Assembly (NCBI GenBank): GCA_945870185.1
Contig: CAMBRK010000009.1
Coordinates: forward strand, 1 to 64,000
DNA from: Aureispira sp. CCB-QB1
GTDB taxonomy: Bacteria > Bacteroidota > Bacteroidia > Chitinophagales > Saprospiraceae
Direction: 5' to 3'
Length of the DNA stretch: 64,000 nt
How positions within the stretch are numbered: the stretch's first letter is position 1; the number at the start of each line of letters is the position of its first letter. Below are positions 36,706 through 45,985 of this stretch, one piece after another. The notes under the pieces are model-generated. The model saw only the letters and a program-made list of their open reading frames with translations. It searched no databases and had not been told where the DNA came from. The position numbers and the translations under genes were made by a program.

Positions 36706-38241
36706 ATGGATTTTAAGAATTTGATTGCTCATTGTAAAGAATATGGTTTTATTTTTCAGTCCAGTGAAATATATGATGGATTGAGTGCGGTATATGATTA
36801 TGGTCCATATGGTGTAGAGCTCAAAAACAATATCAAAAATTATTGGTGGAAGTCGATGGTGCAAATGCACGAAAATATAGTAGGCATAGATGCTGCCATA
36901 TTTATGCATCCCAAGACATGGAAAGCGTCCGGACACGTAGATGCATTTAATGATCCATTGGTAGACAACAAAGACTCTAAAAAGAGATATAGAGCGGATC
37001 AGCTGATAGAAGGATACGCCGAAAAAATCGAAGCTAAAAATATCAAAGATATCGAGAAGGCTAAAGCTCGTTTTGGTGATGCCTTTGATGAAGCCCAATT
37101 TAGGGCTACCAATGATAGAATCATCGAAAGACAAAAGCAGATAGATGAATCTATGGTTCGTCTTGCCAAAGCGATGACAGCTGGAGATATGGATGATTTG
37201 AAGGCTATGATCGACGAATACGAAATCGTGTGTCCGGAAAGCGGCTCAAGAAACTGGACCGAAGTACGTCAGTTTAACCTGATGTTCAATACACAATTGG
37301 GAAATATAGCAGGCGAAGAAGGGAAACTTTATCTCAGACCCGAAACCGCACAAGGTATATTTGTAAATTTCCTGAATGTTCAGAAATCTACAAGACAAAA
37401 GATACCATTTGGAATAGCACAAATCGGAAAAGCCTTCAGAAATGAGATCGTAGCTCGTCAGTTTATCTTCCGTATGCGTGAGTTTGAGCAAATGGAGATG
37501 CAGTTTTTCATAAGACCTGGTACACAGGATGAATGGTATCAATATTGGAAGGAAGCCAGACTCAAATGGCACAAAGCGATAGGTACAAGTGGCGACAAAC
37601 TTAGGTTTCACGACCACGCTGCTCTTGCACATTATGCCAAAGCAGCCGTAGATATTGAGTTCGAGTTTCCATTTGGTTTCAAAGAATTGGAAGGTATCCA
37701 TTCTAGAGGTGATTTTGACTTGACTCAGCACCAGGAGTTATCTGGTAAGAAGCTTCAATACTTCGACCCAGAACTCAATGAAAATTATGTGCCTTTCGTA
37801 GTAGAAACATCTATCGGCTGCGACCGTATGTTTTTAGCAATGGTGGCCAACGCTCTTGTAGAAGAAAACGTACCAGATGCTGATGGCCAAGACTCTGTGC
37901 GCACGGTCATGAAGTTGCATCCGGCTTTGGCACCCGTAAAAGTTGCAGTACTTCCACTTTTGAAAAATAAGGAGGAACTGACCACTGCTGCAACGGCCAT
38001 CTACGACAAACTCAAGTTGTCCTTTAACTGTCAGTATGACGAAAAAGATGCGATAGGACGTAGATATAGAAGACAAGATGCCATCGGTACGCCATATTGT
38101 GTGACAATAGATTTCGAAACTCTCGAAAATGGTACGGTGACGATCAGAGACAGAGACACATTAATCCAGGAGCGAATCAAGATAGAAGACATCCGAAGTT
38201 TTGTGCAAGATAAGGTAGCTTTAGAGAATTTATTGGCTTAA
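36706..38241 (+). CDS. glyS: glycyl-tRNA synthetase, single-chain type
   Basis: 511 residues, the alpha2 (homodimer) class II enzyme. Motif 1 region SSEIYDGLSAVYDYGPYG is at the N-terminus, motif 2 is FRNEIVARQFIFRMREFEQ near 245-265, and motif 3 is ETSIGCDRMFLAMV near 370. The anticodon-binding domain covers the C-terminal 100 residues (VKVAVLPLL). It charges tRNA-Gly in the cytoplasm. An insertion of about 90 residues (RADQLIEGYAEKIEAKN onward) between motif 1 and 2 is usual for Bacteroidota. It is monocistronic here. Confidence 0.95.
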   Translation: MDFKNLIAHCKEYGFIFQSSEIYDGLSAVYDYGPYGVELKNNIKNYWWKSMVQMHENIVGIDAAIFMHPKTWKASGHVDAFNDPLVDNKDSKKRYRADQLIEGYAEKIEAKNIKDIEKAKARFGDAFDEAQFRATNDRIIERQKQIDESMVRLAKAMTAGDMDDLKAMIDEYEIVCPESGSRNWTEVRQFNLMFNTQLGNIAGEEGKLYLRPETAQGIFVNFLNVQKSTRQKIPFGIAQIGKAFRNEIVARQFIFRMREFEQMEMQFFIRPGTQDEWYQYWKEARLKWHKAIGTSGDKLRFHDHAALAHYAKAAVDIEFEFPFGFKELEGIHSRGDFDLTQHQELSGKKLQYFDPELNENYVPFVVETSIGCDRMFLAMVANALVEENVPDADGQDSVRTVMKLHPALAPVKVAVLPLLKNKEELTTAATAIYDKLKLSFNCQYDEKDAIGRRYRRQDAIGTPYCVTIDFETLENGTVTIRDRDTLIQERIKIEDIRSFVQDKVALENLLA

Positions 38242-38306
38242 GCCAAGATTATCAGTCAAAAATTGATGTATTGTATCAAAGTGCTAACGATAAAATATGT
38301 TATAAT

Positions 38307-38355
38307 GTGAACGAGAAAGAATAGCAGTTAATACTGAGCTAACTTTCTCGTTCAC
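38307..38355. repeat. 13-bp perfect inverted repeat with a 23-base loop
   Basis: GTGAACGAGAAAG (38307-38319) and CTTTCTCGTTCAC (38343-38355) are perfect complements. It lies 66 bases past glyS and lacks a T-run, so it could be a terminator for glyS or a regulatory or mobile remnant. Confidence 0.6.
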
Positions 38356-38517
38356 CAGTATTGAGTTATCATTTAAAAGTAGCCTTACAAGTTGTAAATG
38401 AATAGCCTGACTTTTAGCACAGCAGAAAGGTGCTCAATAAAAAATTAAGCTATAGCTTCAATTAACTGTTAAATAAGTTAAAAGCTTCGTGTTTAATTTT
38501 TGAATAATTACATTGTT

Positions 38518-40791
38518 TTAATAAATGATTGTAGTATTTCCAGAAATTGTTTTGGTTTTACCACTTATTTGTTCTTTGTATCGCATTACAAAGGTATAGA
38601 TACCTGATGTGATAGGATTTTGCAAATACTTACCATCCCATGTAATATTTGCCCCATTTTCGTAATCATTCTTATAAACTAGGTTGCCCCATCTATCATA
38701 GAAGCGAATATTAATTTCAGAAATATTATTGCCCATTAGTACGAATTGATCATTATTGCCATCGTCATTTGGACTGAAAATATTGGAGTATTCAAAAGTA
38801 GATGAGCAATCCTTATATTCTACATAAATATCGTCAGTTGCTTCGCCACATTCATTAGTAATAGTAACCATATACCTACCTTCACTTGCGATTAATTTTT
38901 GATAATCATCAGTTCCATCGGACCACATAATTTTGTTGTCATTTTCTTTTGGGATATTTATCACAATTAATGAATCTTTGCATGGATTTATATCGTTTCC
39001 CAATTGAATAGTAGGTAAATATTTTATATTTGACATAATGTTTTCAGTTTTCATACAACCATTGTTATCTATATAATTTACTGAATAATTCCCAGTTTCC
39101 ACAATGGTAAGAGTGTTGCTGCTAGTGCCATCACTCCATAAAATATCATTAGCCGAATCTTGGGGTAAAGAAAGTGTTTTGGCTTCATTTTCGCAAATGG
39201 TGATCTTTTTTGGGAGTTGGTCATTTATTGGCTCCACAACTTTTATTTGCAAAGTGTCAATATATTCGCATCCACCAAAAATAAGTCTATGTTGCACACT
39301 ATATTGACCTGATTTATCCAAAATAAATGGTTTTGGATATTTTTGAACTTGGATTTTTGGGTTGTTTTCGTCAGTAAGTGTCCACTCTGATAATCCATAT
39401 TTATAAACCAATGATGTATCAATAACAAGCGTATCTCCTACACAAAACTGGTGCGAAAAAATATCAAATACAGGATCAGGTGGAAAAAAAGGCTCACAGT
39501 AATGAAAGGTTTCAGTCTTATCAGGCAGCAATGTAATGTTTATATCATTTGTAGGTGTAGTTTCACCTATTTTAACCAAATTATAATCTGTCTTAAATAT
39601 TTGTGCATCAAAGTCTTCAATTTCTGTACAAACGGGAATGCTTACACAGTCATCTGCTTCGCCTGATAGAGGCAGTTTTCTAATAAAATTTGACAAACCA
39701 AAGCCAAGTGATAATAAAAGATGATTGTCAAGAATCCTTGCATCATTGACACCTTTATGTGTTGCATCAAGGATTAGCTTGTGGTATATTATATTTCCAT
39801 TTTTATCCAACTTTAGCAATTTTGTACCCATGTTTAGTTCTGGTACTGTTTCTTTTAGATTTACGTAGATATTTCCTTCGGGATCAGTTAATAGTAAGTT
39901 TTGAAAAAGATAATCTGACCATTTTTTAGAGACACTTACTTGTTTTGCCCAAATCAGTAAAAGCTCTTTACTATATTTGCAGATAAAAATTTCGTCATTC
40001 GAAGTTTTACCTAATATTATTAAATTTTTTTCATCATCCGCTGTAATTAAAAATGGATCGAAGTTAAATCTATAAACTTCATTTACATTGCTTAAATTAT
40101 TAATTTTTGTTACCGAGAAGTGTTGTGTAATGTAGTTTTGGCTTTCAGCGTGAATCAAATAGGAATGATCGTCAATAAATGCCGCATTTTTTAAATTGAT
40201 ATCATACTTGCTGTTTGATAATTCGAAATTTTCAAATTTGTATTGATCATTGATTAAATTATGTTGAACCAAAAGTGTATTGTATTTAAATGAAATGTTT
40301 GCGAGCCATAAAAGCCTAGATTTTAAGACATCATTTTCATTTGAGTAATATTCATTACCATTATTAGCAGCTACTACATCTTTAAATTTATGAATTATTT
40401 GAAAGTCTTTATCCAGATGCACTAAAATTTTCCAAGATGTACCAGATTTACTGTAATGAAGAAGTAGATATAAGCTTCCATCCTTATTTGTTAGAATTTT
40501 ATTTCCGTATAGAAGATGCACATAATCATCACCTAGTTCTATTTTTTTACTTTTAACAACTTGTCCAATTTTATTTAATTTTGTTATGCCGATTTCAAAC
40601 TTGAAATTTTGGTAATTGGTTTTGGACTTCAAAATGTAAAATGAAGAGTCTCTGTCGATTGCGAAATCAAGAATAAAAGTCGAGTCAAAACCTATTTGAA
40701 AAGTACTAGTTTGTCCTCTCACTTCTAGAATGTTAAACAAAATTATGAGAATTATAAAACACCTACTATTCAATTTGTTTAATTTCATTTT
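38518..40791 (-). CDS. T9SS-secreted protein with type B sorting domain
   Basis: 757 residues from the ATG at 40791; the more upstream ATG at 40812 overlaps a promoter box and is not used. Signal peptide to about 26 (LEVRGQ). Residues 30-380 look like a beta-propeller of quantitative-report type (repeated strands such as NGNIIYHKLILDATHKG), followed by Ig-like/PKD-like domains with paired Cys (FCVGDTLVIDTS, TICENEAKTLSLP) and the C-terminal sorting domain (SNIFSPNDDGNNDQF, RFYDRWGNLVYKN, SGIYTFVMRY). It is exported by the T9SS to the surface. Its target is unknown. Confidence 0.85.
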   Translation of the reverse strand, partial: KMKLNKLNSRCFIILIILFNILEVRGQTSTFQIGFDSTFILDFAIDRDSSFYILKSKTNYQNFKFEIGITKLNKIGQVVKSKKIELGDDYVHLLYGNKILTNKDGSLYLLLHYSKSGTSWKILVHLDKDFQIIHKFKDVVAANNGNEYYSNENDVLKSRLLWLANISFKYNTLLVQHNLINDQYKFENFELSNSKYDINLKNAAFIDDHSYLIHAESQNYITQHFSVTKINNLSNVNEVYRFNFDPFLITADDEKNLIILGKTSNDEIFICKYSKELLLIWAKQVSVSKKWSDYLFQNLLLTDPEGNIYVNLKETVPELNMGTKLLKLDKNGNIIYHKLILDATHKGVNDARILDNHLLLSLGFGLSNFIRKLPLSGEADDCVSIPVCTEIEDFDAQIFKTDYNLVKIGETTPTNDINITLLPDKTETFHYCEPFFPPDPVFDIFSHQFCVGDTLVIDTSLVYKYGLSEWTLTDENNPKIQVQKYPKPFILDKSGQYSVQHRLIFGGCEYIDTLQIKVVEPINDQLPKKITICENEAKTLSLPQDSANDILWSDGTSSNTLTIVETGNYSVNYIDNNGCMKTENIMSNIKYLPTIQLGNDINPCKDSLIVINIPKENDNKIMWSDGTDDYQKLIASEGRYMVTITNECGEATDDIYVEYKDCSSTFEYSNIFSPNDDGNNDQFVLMGNNISEINIRFYDRWGNLVYKNDYENGANITWDGKYLQNPITSGIYTFVMRYKEQISGKTKTISGNTTIIY

Positions 40792-40809
40792 AATTATTCG
40801 TTGCGAAAA

Positions 40810-40817
40810 CAAATTTA
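40810..40817 (-). promoter_or_regulatory. -7 box TAAATTTG
   Basis: Exact TAnnTTTG match on the minus strand 18 bases ahead of the ATG at 40791, which supports that start over the ATG at 40812. Confidence 0.5.
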
Positions 40818-41037
40818 CGTATTTATAATTTAAAAGTAAAGGTAAAAGTTTTGATAAGTCGTCATTGCGACTATAATAGCTAGCGAATTTTGAGTCAAAT
40901 TACACTCAACATATCTTTTTCAATATGCAAATCTTATAATTTGAAGTTAAAATATTGTTTTAAAGAATTTATATAAAAGGTAAAGCATTTTGCCCAAAGT
41001 TAGTAAAATTATACATCTACATTGATCACAATAACCA

Positions 41038-41045
41038 TATCTTTG
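41038..41045 (+). promoter_or_regulatory. -7 box TATCTTTG
   Basis: Exact TAnnTTTG match 37 bases ahead of the ATG at 41083; the likely promoter of the two tandem lipoproteins. Confidence 0.45.
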
Positions 41046-41082
41046 GGAAAATTTTATCCATGATTCATGTACATCTTAAAAG

Positions 41083-41934
41083 ATGAAAAGCGCTATTTAT
41101 TTTATGTTTTGGACGATTTCTTTCTTTTCTTGTAAACCAACAGAAAATGAACAAGTCTCTATGCAAAAAACTAGTATTCAAGATACTAGTCTAGTCCAAT
41201 CTGTGCTGAATGAATCGGCTCCAAAAGTGAGTAAAACCATCATAAAATCTCCTAAAAATAATGGGTTGGTCGATTCACTTTTATTTTTTGGGGCAACTGT
41301 TTATGACAAGGAAGTCGTGGATAGTTTTTATATTTACTTTAGAAATGGAAATACTCAACGTATTATCATAAACAAAGACGAAGAAGGCTTCAGTAATTAT
41401 TTTTTTACCATTCCTGATGATGAAGATAATATTTTAAGACATTTTAATCCTGATTCGTATATTGATTTAGTTTTTACTCCGGCTTACAAAGCACCCGCAC
41501 AGTTAAGTTGGTCGGTTGTATATTTGTACAATCCTGGAAGTAATAGTTATGAATTGGCGAAACATTTGACCTATGATGGATTAGAATACAATGAAAATAT
41601 CCAGGAATATGTCCAAAAAATGAAGAACGGATTAGGTAGGTATGGATTCACAAGATACAGAATTACAGGCAATTCCGATAGCTTGAGCATTTATGAGTAT
41701 TTTTATATTAAACATGATTTCGAAGACAAAAAGTATGATAAAAAATTTTACATCGAATTTGAAAATTATGACACCAATATAAAGTATAAAGATACATGTC
41801 GTATTAAGATTACGGATTGTAAAGTCAAATATATCTCATGCAATGCTTTCATATACACCAAACTAAAACAAACATGGATTGATTTTTATACTGCTAAAAA
41901 TCGATTGGTTCCCTGTCCTGACTTGGACCTTTAA
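41083..41934 (+). CDS. lipoprotein, first of a tandem paralogous pair
   Basis: 283 residues. Signal MKSAIYFMFWTISFFSC ends in the lipobox Cys. The mature part has a variable acidic linker to about 60 and then a beta-rich domain with NNGLVDSLLFFGATVYDKEVVDSF split over strands and RHFNPDSYIDLVF, an FxxDxxxDL-type run reminiscent of VCBS/FG-GAP calcium loops. The next gene encodes a relative with the same landmarks. Function unknown. Confidence 0.65.
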   Translation: MKSAIYFMFWTISFFSCKPTENEQVSMQKTSIQDTSLVQSVLNESAPKVSKTIIKSPKNNGLVDSLLFFGATVYDKEVVDSFYIYFRNGNTQRIIINKDEEGFSNYFFTIPDDEDNILRHFNPDSYIDLVFTPAYKAPAQLSWSVVYLYNPGSNSYELAKHLTYDGLEYNENIQEYVQKMKNGLGRYGFTRYRITGNSDSLSIYEYFYIKHDFEDKKYDKKFYIEFENYDTNIKYKDTCRIKITDCKVKYISCNAFIYTKLKQTWIDFYTAKNRLVPCPDLDL

Positions 41935-41946
41935 AATCAATAAAAT

Positions 41947-42837
41947 ATGAACATTAACGCGACTTTTATTTGTATTCTCATCATTTTTTCAAATTCTTGC
42001 AAAAAACCAAATGGGTATCTTTGCCATAAAGAAACTAAAGTTTTAGGTGACACCACTAATGCAGATAGCATAATTAAATCCACCTTGGCCCAAGCAGATG
42101 TAAAACAAAAAGATACATCATTAAATAAAATTGAAGTTTTTAAAACTGTAAGAATACTCCCCAAACCTGATGGCTTAATTGATTCAGTGGTTATATATGG
42201 GTCGGCAGATAACGAATCCAATTTTAAATATGTAGATAGTATTTTCGTATATTATTTTCCCAAAGTAAAAGGAAAAGTTTATCCATGGGGAGAAAAAAAC
42301 CAGGAAAATGACGTGCCAAAAATGTATTTTCAAGAGAATCAAAACTGTTTTGGTCATTTCAATGATGATACCCAAATAGATTTATTTTTTGCTAATGATT
42401 CAGGTGGTTCTGGTGGAACTTATTACAATATATTTAATTATAATGCAAAATTAAAAACACATAAAATGGAAAAGCTACTCTTTCATAAACCCAATATATG
42501 TTTTGTTAGGAAATCCAAACACTATTTAAGTATTGGAAAAGGTGGTGATAGTTTTATTGCAGGAGAAAGATTTGCATTTTCTGGTGACTCCATAAAACGT
42601 CTTAGTTTGTTTACCTCTCATTATAAAGCCGGAGGAACTACTAAATATGATACTATTAGGGTGGTGTATTCGTACTTTTCTAATGATAATGATTGGTTAG
42701 GAAAGAAAGAAGAATGCTATACTTGGACTGATCTCAAAACAGATCAAGAAAAAAGTACCTGCAGTACATTTATGCAGCGACTGGAAAATCAGTTGTGGAA
42801 AGATTGGGAGGTTTATTGTACCATCAGTAATGACTAA
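41947..42837 (+). CDS. lipoprotein, second of a tandem paralogous pair
   Basis: 296 residues, 12 bases behind its paralogue. The signal ends in SNSCKKP. Shared landmarks are KPDGLIDSVVIYGSA against KNNGLVDSLLFFGAT, GHFNDDTQIDLFFAND against RHFNPDSYIDLVFTPA, and a C-terminal stretch with two to three Cys before a Trp-containing end. The pair looks like an old local duplication in one transcript. The loop HFNDDTQIDLFF resembles VCBS-type loops. Function unknown; location should be the outer membrane or periplasm. Confidence 0.65.
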   Translation: MNINATFICILIIFSNSCKKPNGYLCHKETKVLGDTTNADSIIKSTLAQADVKQKDTSLNKIEVFKTVRILPKPDGLIDSVVIYGSADNESNFKYVDSIFVYYFPKVKGKVYPWGEKNQENDVPKMYFQENQNCFGHFNDDTQIDLFFANDSGGSGGTYYNIFNYNAKLKTHKMEKLLFHKPNICFVRKSKHYLSIGKGGDSFIAGERFAFSGDSIKRLSLFTSHYKAGGTTKYDTIRVVYSYFSNDNDWLGKKEECYTWTDLKTDQEKSTCSTFMQRLENQLWKDWEVYCTISND

Positions 42838-43282
42838 AGCATCATATAATGATATTCCTACCATAGTATTAGTTTACTAGCACAATGCTATTACCCTTAA
42901 GTATAAGAATAATAAGGTTTTTTTATAAAAATATAGGGTTTTCATAGCAATCACATATGACAACCCTATGACAATGTGCTTTGACGGTAGGGCCAAAGTT
43001 GGAGGAAGGTCGTACCATCCATTTACAAGATAGAGAGCTATAATCAAAACGTCAATAATACACTCAAAATTCACTATCATTAGATCGGAGAAGGCTGCGA
43101 TTGTAACACAGTTTTGCCATGTCCGCACCATAAATCTGAGACGGAATTATTAGTTGGGAAGAAAGCCACTAATGCTAATCAAACGTGATATGGCTTTGGC
43201 TTTAGTAATTTTAGATATACAGCCTTTTGGCAAAAAGAATTAAAGCGACTTTATTAGTAATCTCATATGGAGTACTTTTACA
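42838..43282. other. 445-bp intergenic region without clear gene
   Basis: Frames on both strands are short and interrupted; a minus-strand frame of 84 codons (42877-43131) has no recognisable product. The plus strand reads a broken basic peptide (RAKVGGRSYHPFTR and EKAAIVTQFCHVRTINLR), which might be what is left of a mobile-element gene, but I cannot support a name. Confidence 0.4.
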
Positions 43283-44053
43283 TCACTCCACCCATACTTC
43301 ATCCACAAAAAGCCAAGCCGGATGTCCTCTGCCATCATGCCAATCGGGAATGGATGATAAGGGCTCGATGATCAATTTTAGTTGATTGTACTGCTTTTTA
43401 GGCACGTTTATCGCGTTAATGGAATGATTTGAAGTGCTCTTTTGAGTACTATCTTCAAAGTTTTTTTTAATGAGCAGCTTGTTGTTTTCATCAAAGACTG
43501 AAATTTTGGAAGGACCAAATATCCATGCTCCCTGATGGGTCAAATGGGAGATGTGGATGGTGGTGATAAACTGATGAATATCCGGCTGAAACGTAATCTC
43601 TACCGGACCTTTGTCGTATCCTAAATAGTTTTTGGTATAAGACATATCTCCGAACTGACCATCAAAAAGTGTTTTAGAACCTTCATCAGCATATTTGGGA
43701 TTCGGTTCAGAAACTATATAACTCAAAATCTTTTTCCCACTTGCCACAAAAGCAGCTGAGACCGTTTCTGAAGGGTCAAAATTCTGGTGAAATGCTTTGG
43801 CTTTAATGATGCACGGCTTATTGATTTTGAGTGGTCTCTGGTAGCGCTTAGACTTTAATGCAGGCTCATTGCCATCTAAAGTATATCGGATAGTTGCGCC
43901 TTCCATTCTGAAATCCAGCACCAGGTTTTGTGGATGAGCCTTGCTGACCATTGCCATTTGGATGTTAGCCTTGGGTGGGCTCAGTTGAATTTTTTGTGCG
44001 AAACTAACGTTCGATAGCCCACAAAACAGTATCCATATCAACCATCTAAACAT
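43283..44053 (-). CDS. exported protein with chitobiase-like C-terminal (Fn3-associated) and jelly-roll domain
   Basis: 256 residues from the ATG at 44053, which overlaps the stop of the NHL gene by 8 bases and opens a signal peptide (MFRWLIWILFCGLSNVSFAQ). A chitobiase/beta-hexosaminidase C-terminal-like domain follows (RYTLDGNEPALKSKRYQRP), then a discoidin-like domain ending in IPDWHDGRGHPAWLFVDEVWVE (given in two parts: IPDWHDGRGHPAW and LFVDEVWVE). The same two domains end the PSCyt1 protein at 46344. They probably bind glycans. It closes the five-gene exported operon. Confidence 0.75.
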   Translation of the reverse strand: MFRWLIWILFCGLSNVSFAQKIQLSPPKANIQMAMVSKAHPQNLVLDFRMEGATIRYTLDGNEPALKSKRYQRPLKINKPCIIKAKAFHQNFDPSETVSAAFVASGKKILSYIVSEPNPKYADEGSKTLFDGQFGDMSYTKNYLGYDKGPVEITFQPDIHQFITTIHISHLTHQGAWIFGPSKISVFDENNKLLIKKNFEDSTQKSTSNHSINAINVPKKQYNQLKLIIEPLSSIPDWHDGRGHPAWLFVDEVWVE

Positions 44054-45071
44054 AAGGCGTAAATTTATAGGGTAAAACCTGTCCACTATTCCATTGGCAC
44101 ACATATAAGCTGCCTTCATCATCGACGAGTACGTCATGCGGATGTTTAAACAGTTTGGCGGTCTGATAGTTTTCTTTACATACGGTTCCATCATATGTTG
44201 GCGTAGCGCCACCGGGGGCTGAAATCAACTTATTGTCCTGATCTAAGATGATGACAAATCCTGTTTCTGCATTTCCGGTACTTCCAGAAGTCAGGACTGC
44301 CGCATATAGGTAGTCACCTTGGATGACCGGACGACAAACATTGGCGCCTGGCAAAGATATGGTTTCCAAATAAGTGCCGTCCAAACTATATCTTTTGAAG
44401 CAACAACGATTTCTATCAGTGACGATCAAGGTGGGTGTTTCTCTTCGGGTATCTATACAAATACCATGTGCATTGTCGAGATGTTTTGGTTCAGGTCCTC
44501 GGCCACCAAAGATATTTTTAAGTTTTCCATCTGCTCCATAATGTATGATATATTGCGCTCCATAACCGTCTGCCACGTAGATGTCGCCATCTTTGGTTAC
44601 CGCTGTCTCTGTAGGGACGAATGATGCCTTATTTTGATATTTTTCTGATTCTGCAGGAAAGTCCCAGGTTTGTATAATCTTGCCATCCAAAGTTGTTTTA
44701 TAAAATTGATGTCGGTCAGTATCTGTCACCAGCAGAAATTCATCTCCTTTGACACCACCGATCGTAAGTCCGTGTCCGCCGGGAAATTCATTACCATAAG
44801 TGGATAAGATTTTCCCGCTTTTAGACATTTTGATAAAGTTGTTGCGGGTATCATTGGTGAGCAGGATGATTTCTTTATCTGCAGTAAATACCATTTCGTG
44901 GCAATCTTTGACACCAGGTAAAGTGGGATTACCGGCCAGCCAATCTTTATCCCAAGTATATTTTTTATTTTGGTGACCAAAGACTGGTTTTGATGCATCC
45001 AAAGGTAATGATAACCATGGTAAAGTGGCTAATATGGTAGTGGATTGGGTGATGAAGGTTCTTCGGTGCAT
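44046..45071 (-). CDS. NHL-type beta-propeller protein with twin-arginine-like signal
   Basis: 341 residues. The N-terminus HRRTFITQSTTILATLPWLS has a twin-arginine-like signal, consistent with export after folding. The body has six blades of NHL/SMP-30-like type (GGHGLTIGG, ETAVTKDGDIYVADGYG, NAHGICIDTRRE, FKHPHDVLVDDEGSLYVC). Such propellers often bind ligands or sugars or act as lyases. It overlaps the chitobiase-like gene and originally followed the PSCyt1 gene, as the 5' stub at 46286-46336 shows. Toxin-antitoxin modules now lie upstream, so its promoter may be new. Confidence 0.78.
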   Translation of the reverse strand: MHRRTFITQSTTILATLPWLSLPLDASKPVFGHQNKKYTWDKDWLAGNPTLPGVKDCHEMVFTADKEIILLTNDTRNNFIKMSKSGKILSTYGNEFPGGHGLTIGGVKGDEFLLVTDTDRHQFYKTTLDGKIIQTWDFPAESEKYQNKASFVPTETAVTKDGDIYVADGYGAQYIIHYGADGKLKNIFGGRGPEPKHLDNAHGICIDTRRETPTLIVTDRNRCCFKRYSLDGTYLETISLPGANVCRPVIQGDYLYAAVLTSGSTGNAETGFVIILDQDNKLISAPGGATPTYDGTVCKENYQTAKLFKHPHDVLVDDEGSLYVCQWNSGQVLPYKFTPYV

Positions 45072-45111
45072 AGGAGTATCTATTAGGTTAATTTGTTCTT
45101 TAAGTGATTTT

Positions 45112-45375
45112 TCATAACTTGTAATGACCTAAAAATGAATGAATTTTAATATGACCAATTTCAACTTCATAAATAAGTCTGTTTTCTTTATCAATTCTTC
45201 TTGACCATTTACCCTTCCAATTATATTTCAATGGTTCAGGTTTTCCTGGTCCTTTAAATGGAGAGACTAATATAGATTTTATCAACATATCCATTCGATT
45301 AAGAATCTTTTTATTTCGATTTTTTTTAATGTAAATAAGATCTTCAACTGCTTCTGAGCCTAACCTTATTTCCAT
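45112..45375 (-). CDS. YoeB/Txe-family toxin
   Basis: 87 residues. WKGKWSRRIDKENRLIYEV and HSFLGHYKL at the end match YoeB, a ribosome-dependent mRNA endonuclease; the catalytic Glu (E of KPEPLKYN or of the RIDKENR strand), Arg and the final His-Tyr are present. The start overlaps its antitoxin gene by 10 bases. It is on the minus strand, back-to-back with a RelE-type module. Confidence 0.85.
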   Translation of the reverse strand: MEIRLGSEAVEDLIYIKKNRNKKILNRMDMLIKSILVSPFKGPGKPEPLKYNWKGKWSRRIDKENRLIYEVEIGHIKIHSFLGHYKL

Positions 45376-45563
45376 AAGTCTTCGGCTGTAAAAACCGTAT
45401 ATTCTCCTTTTGAAAAAGACGCATCACTTCTTTTTAATTTTTCTTCAAATGCTTCATTATACATTCTATCTGAAGTAGTTTCAAATGGGATTTCCATTTT
45501 CTTTAACATTTCTTTGACCGCTTTCAACTTCTTTTTATCAGGTCGAACTATTAACGTATCCAT
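45366..45563 (-). CDS. antitoxin of the YoeB-like toxin
   Basis: 65 residues from the ATG at 45563 (MDTLIVRPDKKKLKAVKEM). It has a short N-terminal strand and helix and an acidic/aromatic C-terminus (SKGEYTVFTAEDLWK) that should wrap the toxin. It resembles small Bacteroidota antitoxins of the DUF2683 type more than YefM. A longer frame from 45587 is possible. Confidence 0.75.
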   Translation of the reverse strand: MDTLIVRPDKKKLKAVKEMLKKMEIPFETTSDRMYNEAFEEKLKRSDASFSKGEYTVFTAEDLWK

Positions 45564-45778
45564 ATTTGATATTTTAATTTTATACAAATGTAAGGCAAAT
45601 TGTTTATTGTTAGAAATATTTTACCAAAATCGAGTATTTTCACTCCAGCTGGATTACTATTTGAAGTTTCTCAGGTATTTGATCAAAAATATCTATAACT
45701 TATTACATGATCGATTCATATTAAATAGAACTTTTACACGCATTCTATCGTTTCATATTGAAATCAAACGGCAAGCCA

Positions 45779-45985
45779 ATGAAAAGTATAAGCCCGCAAT
45801 TTTTGGTAGATGATTTAGGAAATAAAACTTCTGTTTTTCTTTCATTATCGGATTATGAAGCTATGCTAGAAGAGATTGAAGATGCTGAAGATAATAAATT
45901 GTTTGAAGAATCTATGCAAGAACCTAATGAAGATGGCATAAGTTTGGAAGAATATATGATAAAAAGGGGATTGATGAATGAGTAA
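45779..45985 (+). CDS. antitoxin of the RelE/ParE-like toxin
   Basis: 68 residues from the ATG at 45779 (MKSISPQFLVDDLGNKTSVF). It is acidic, with a Phd/RelB-like beginning (SVFLSLSDYEAMLEEIED) and a C-terminal tail for toxin binding. The stop overlaps the toxin start by 8 bases. The gap to the divergent YoeB-type antitoxin is about 215 bases and should hold both promoters. Confidence 0.8.
   Translation: MKSISPQFLVDDLGNKTSVFLSLSDYEAMLEEIEDAEDNKLFEESMQEPNEDGISLEEYMIKRGLMNE

Noticed and set aside
37246-37731. 161-codon minus-strand frame
   Set aside because: Antisense to the conserved core of glycyl-tRNA synthetase.
42877-43131. 84-codon minus-strand frame between the lipoprotein pair and the chitobiase-like gene
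   Set aside because: No signal peptide, no recognisable family and broken frames around it; could be decayed DNA but I cannot support a gene.
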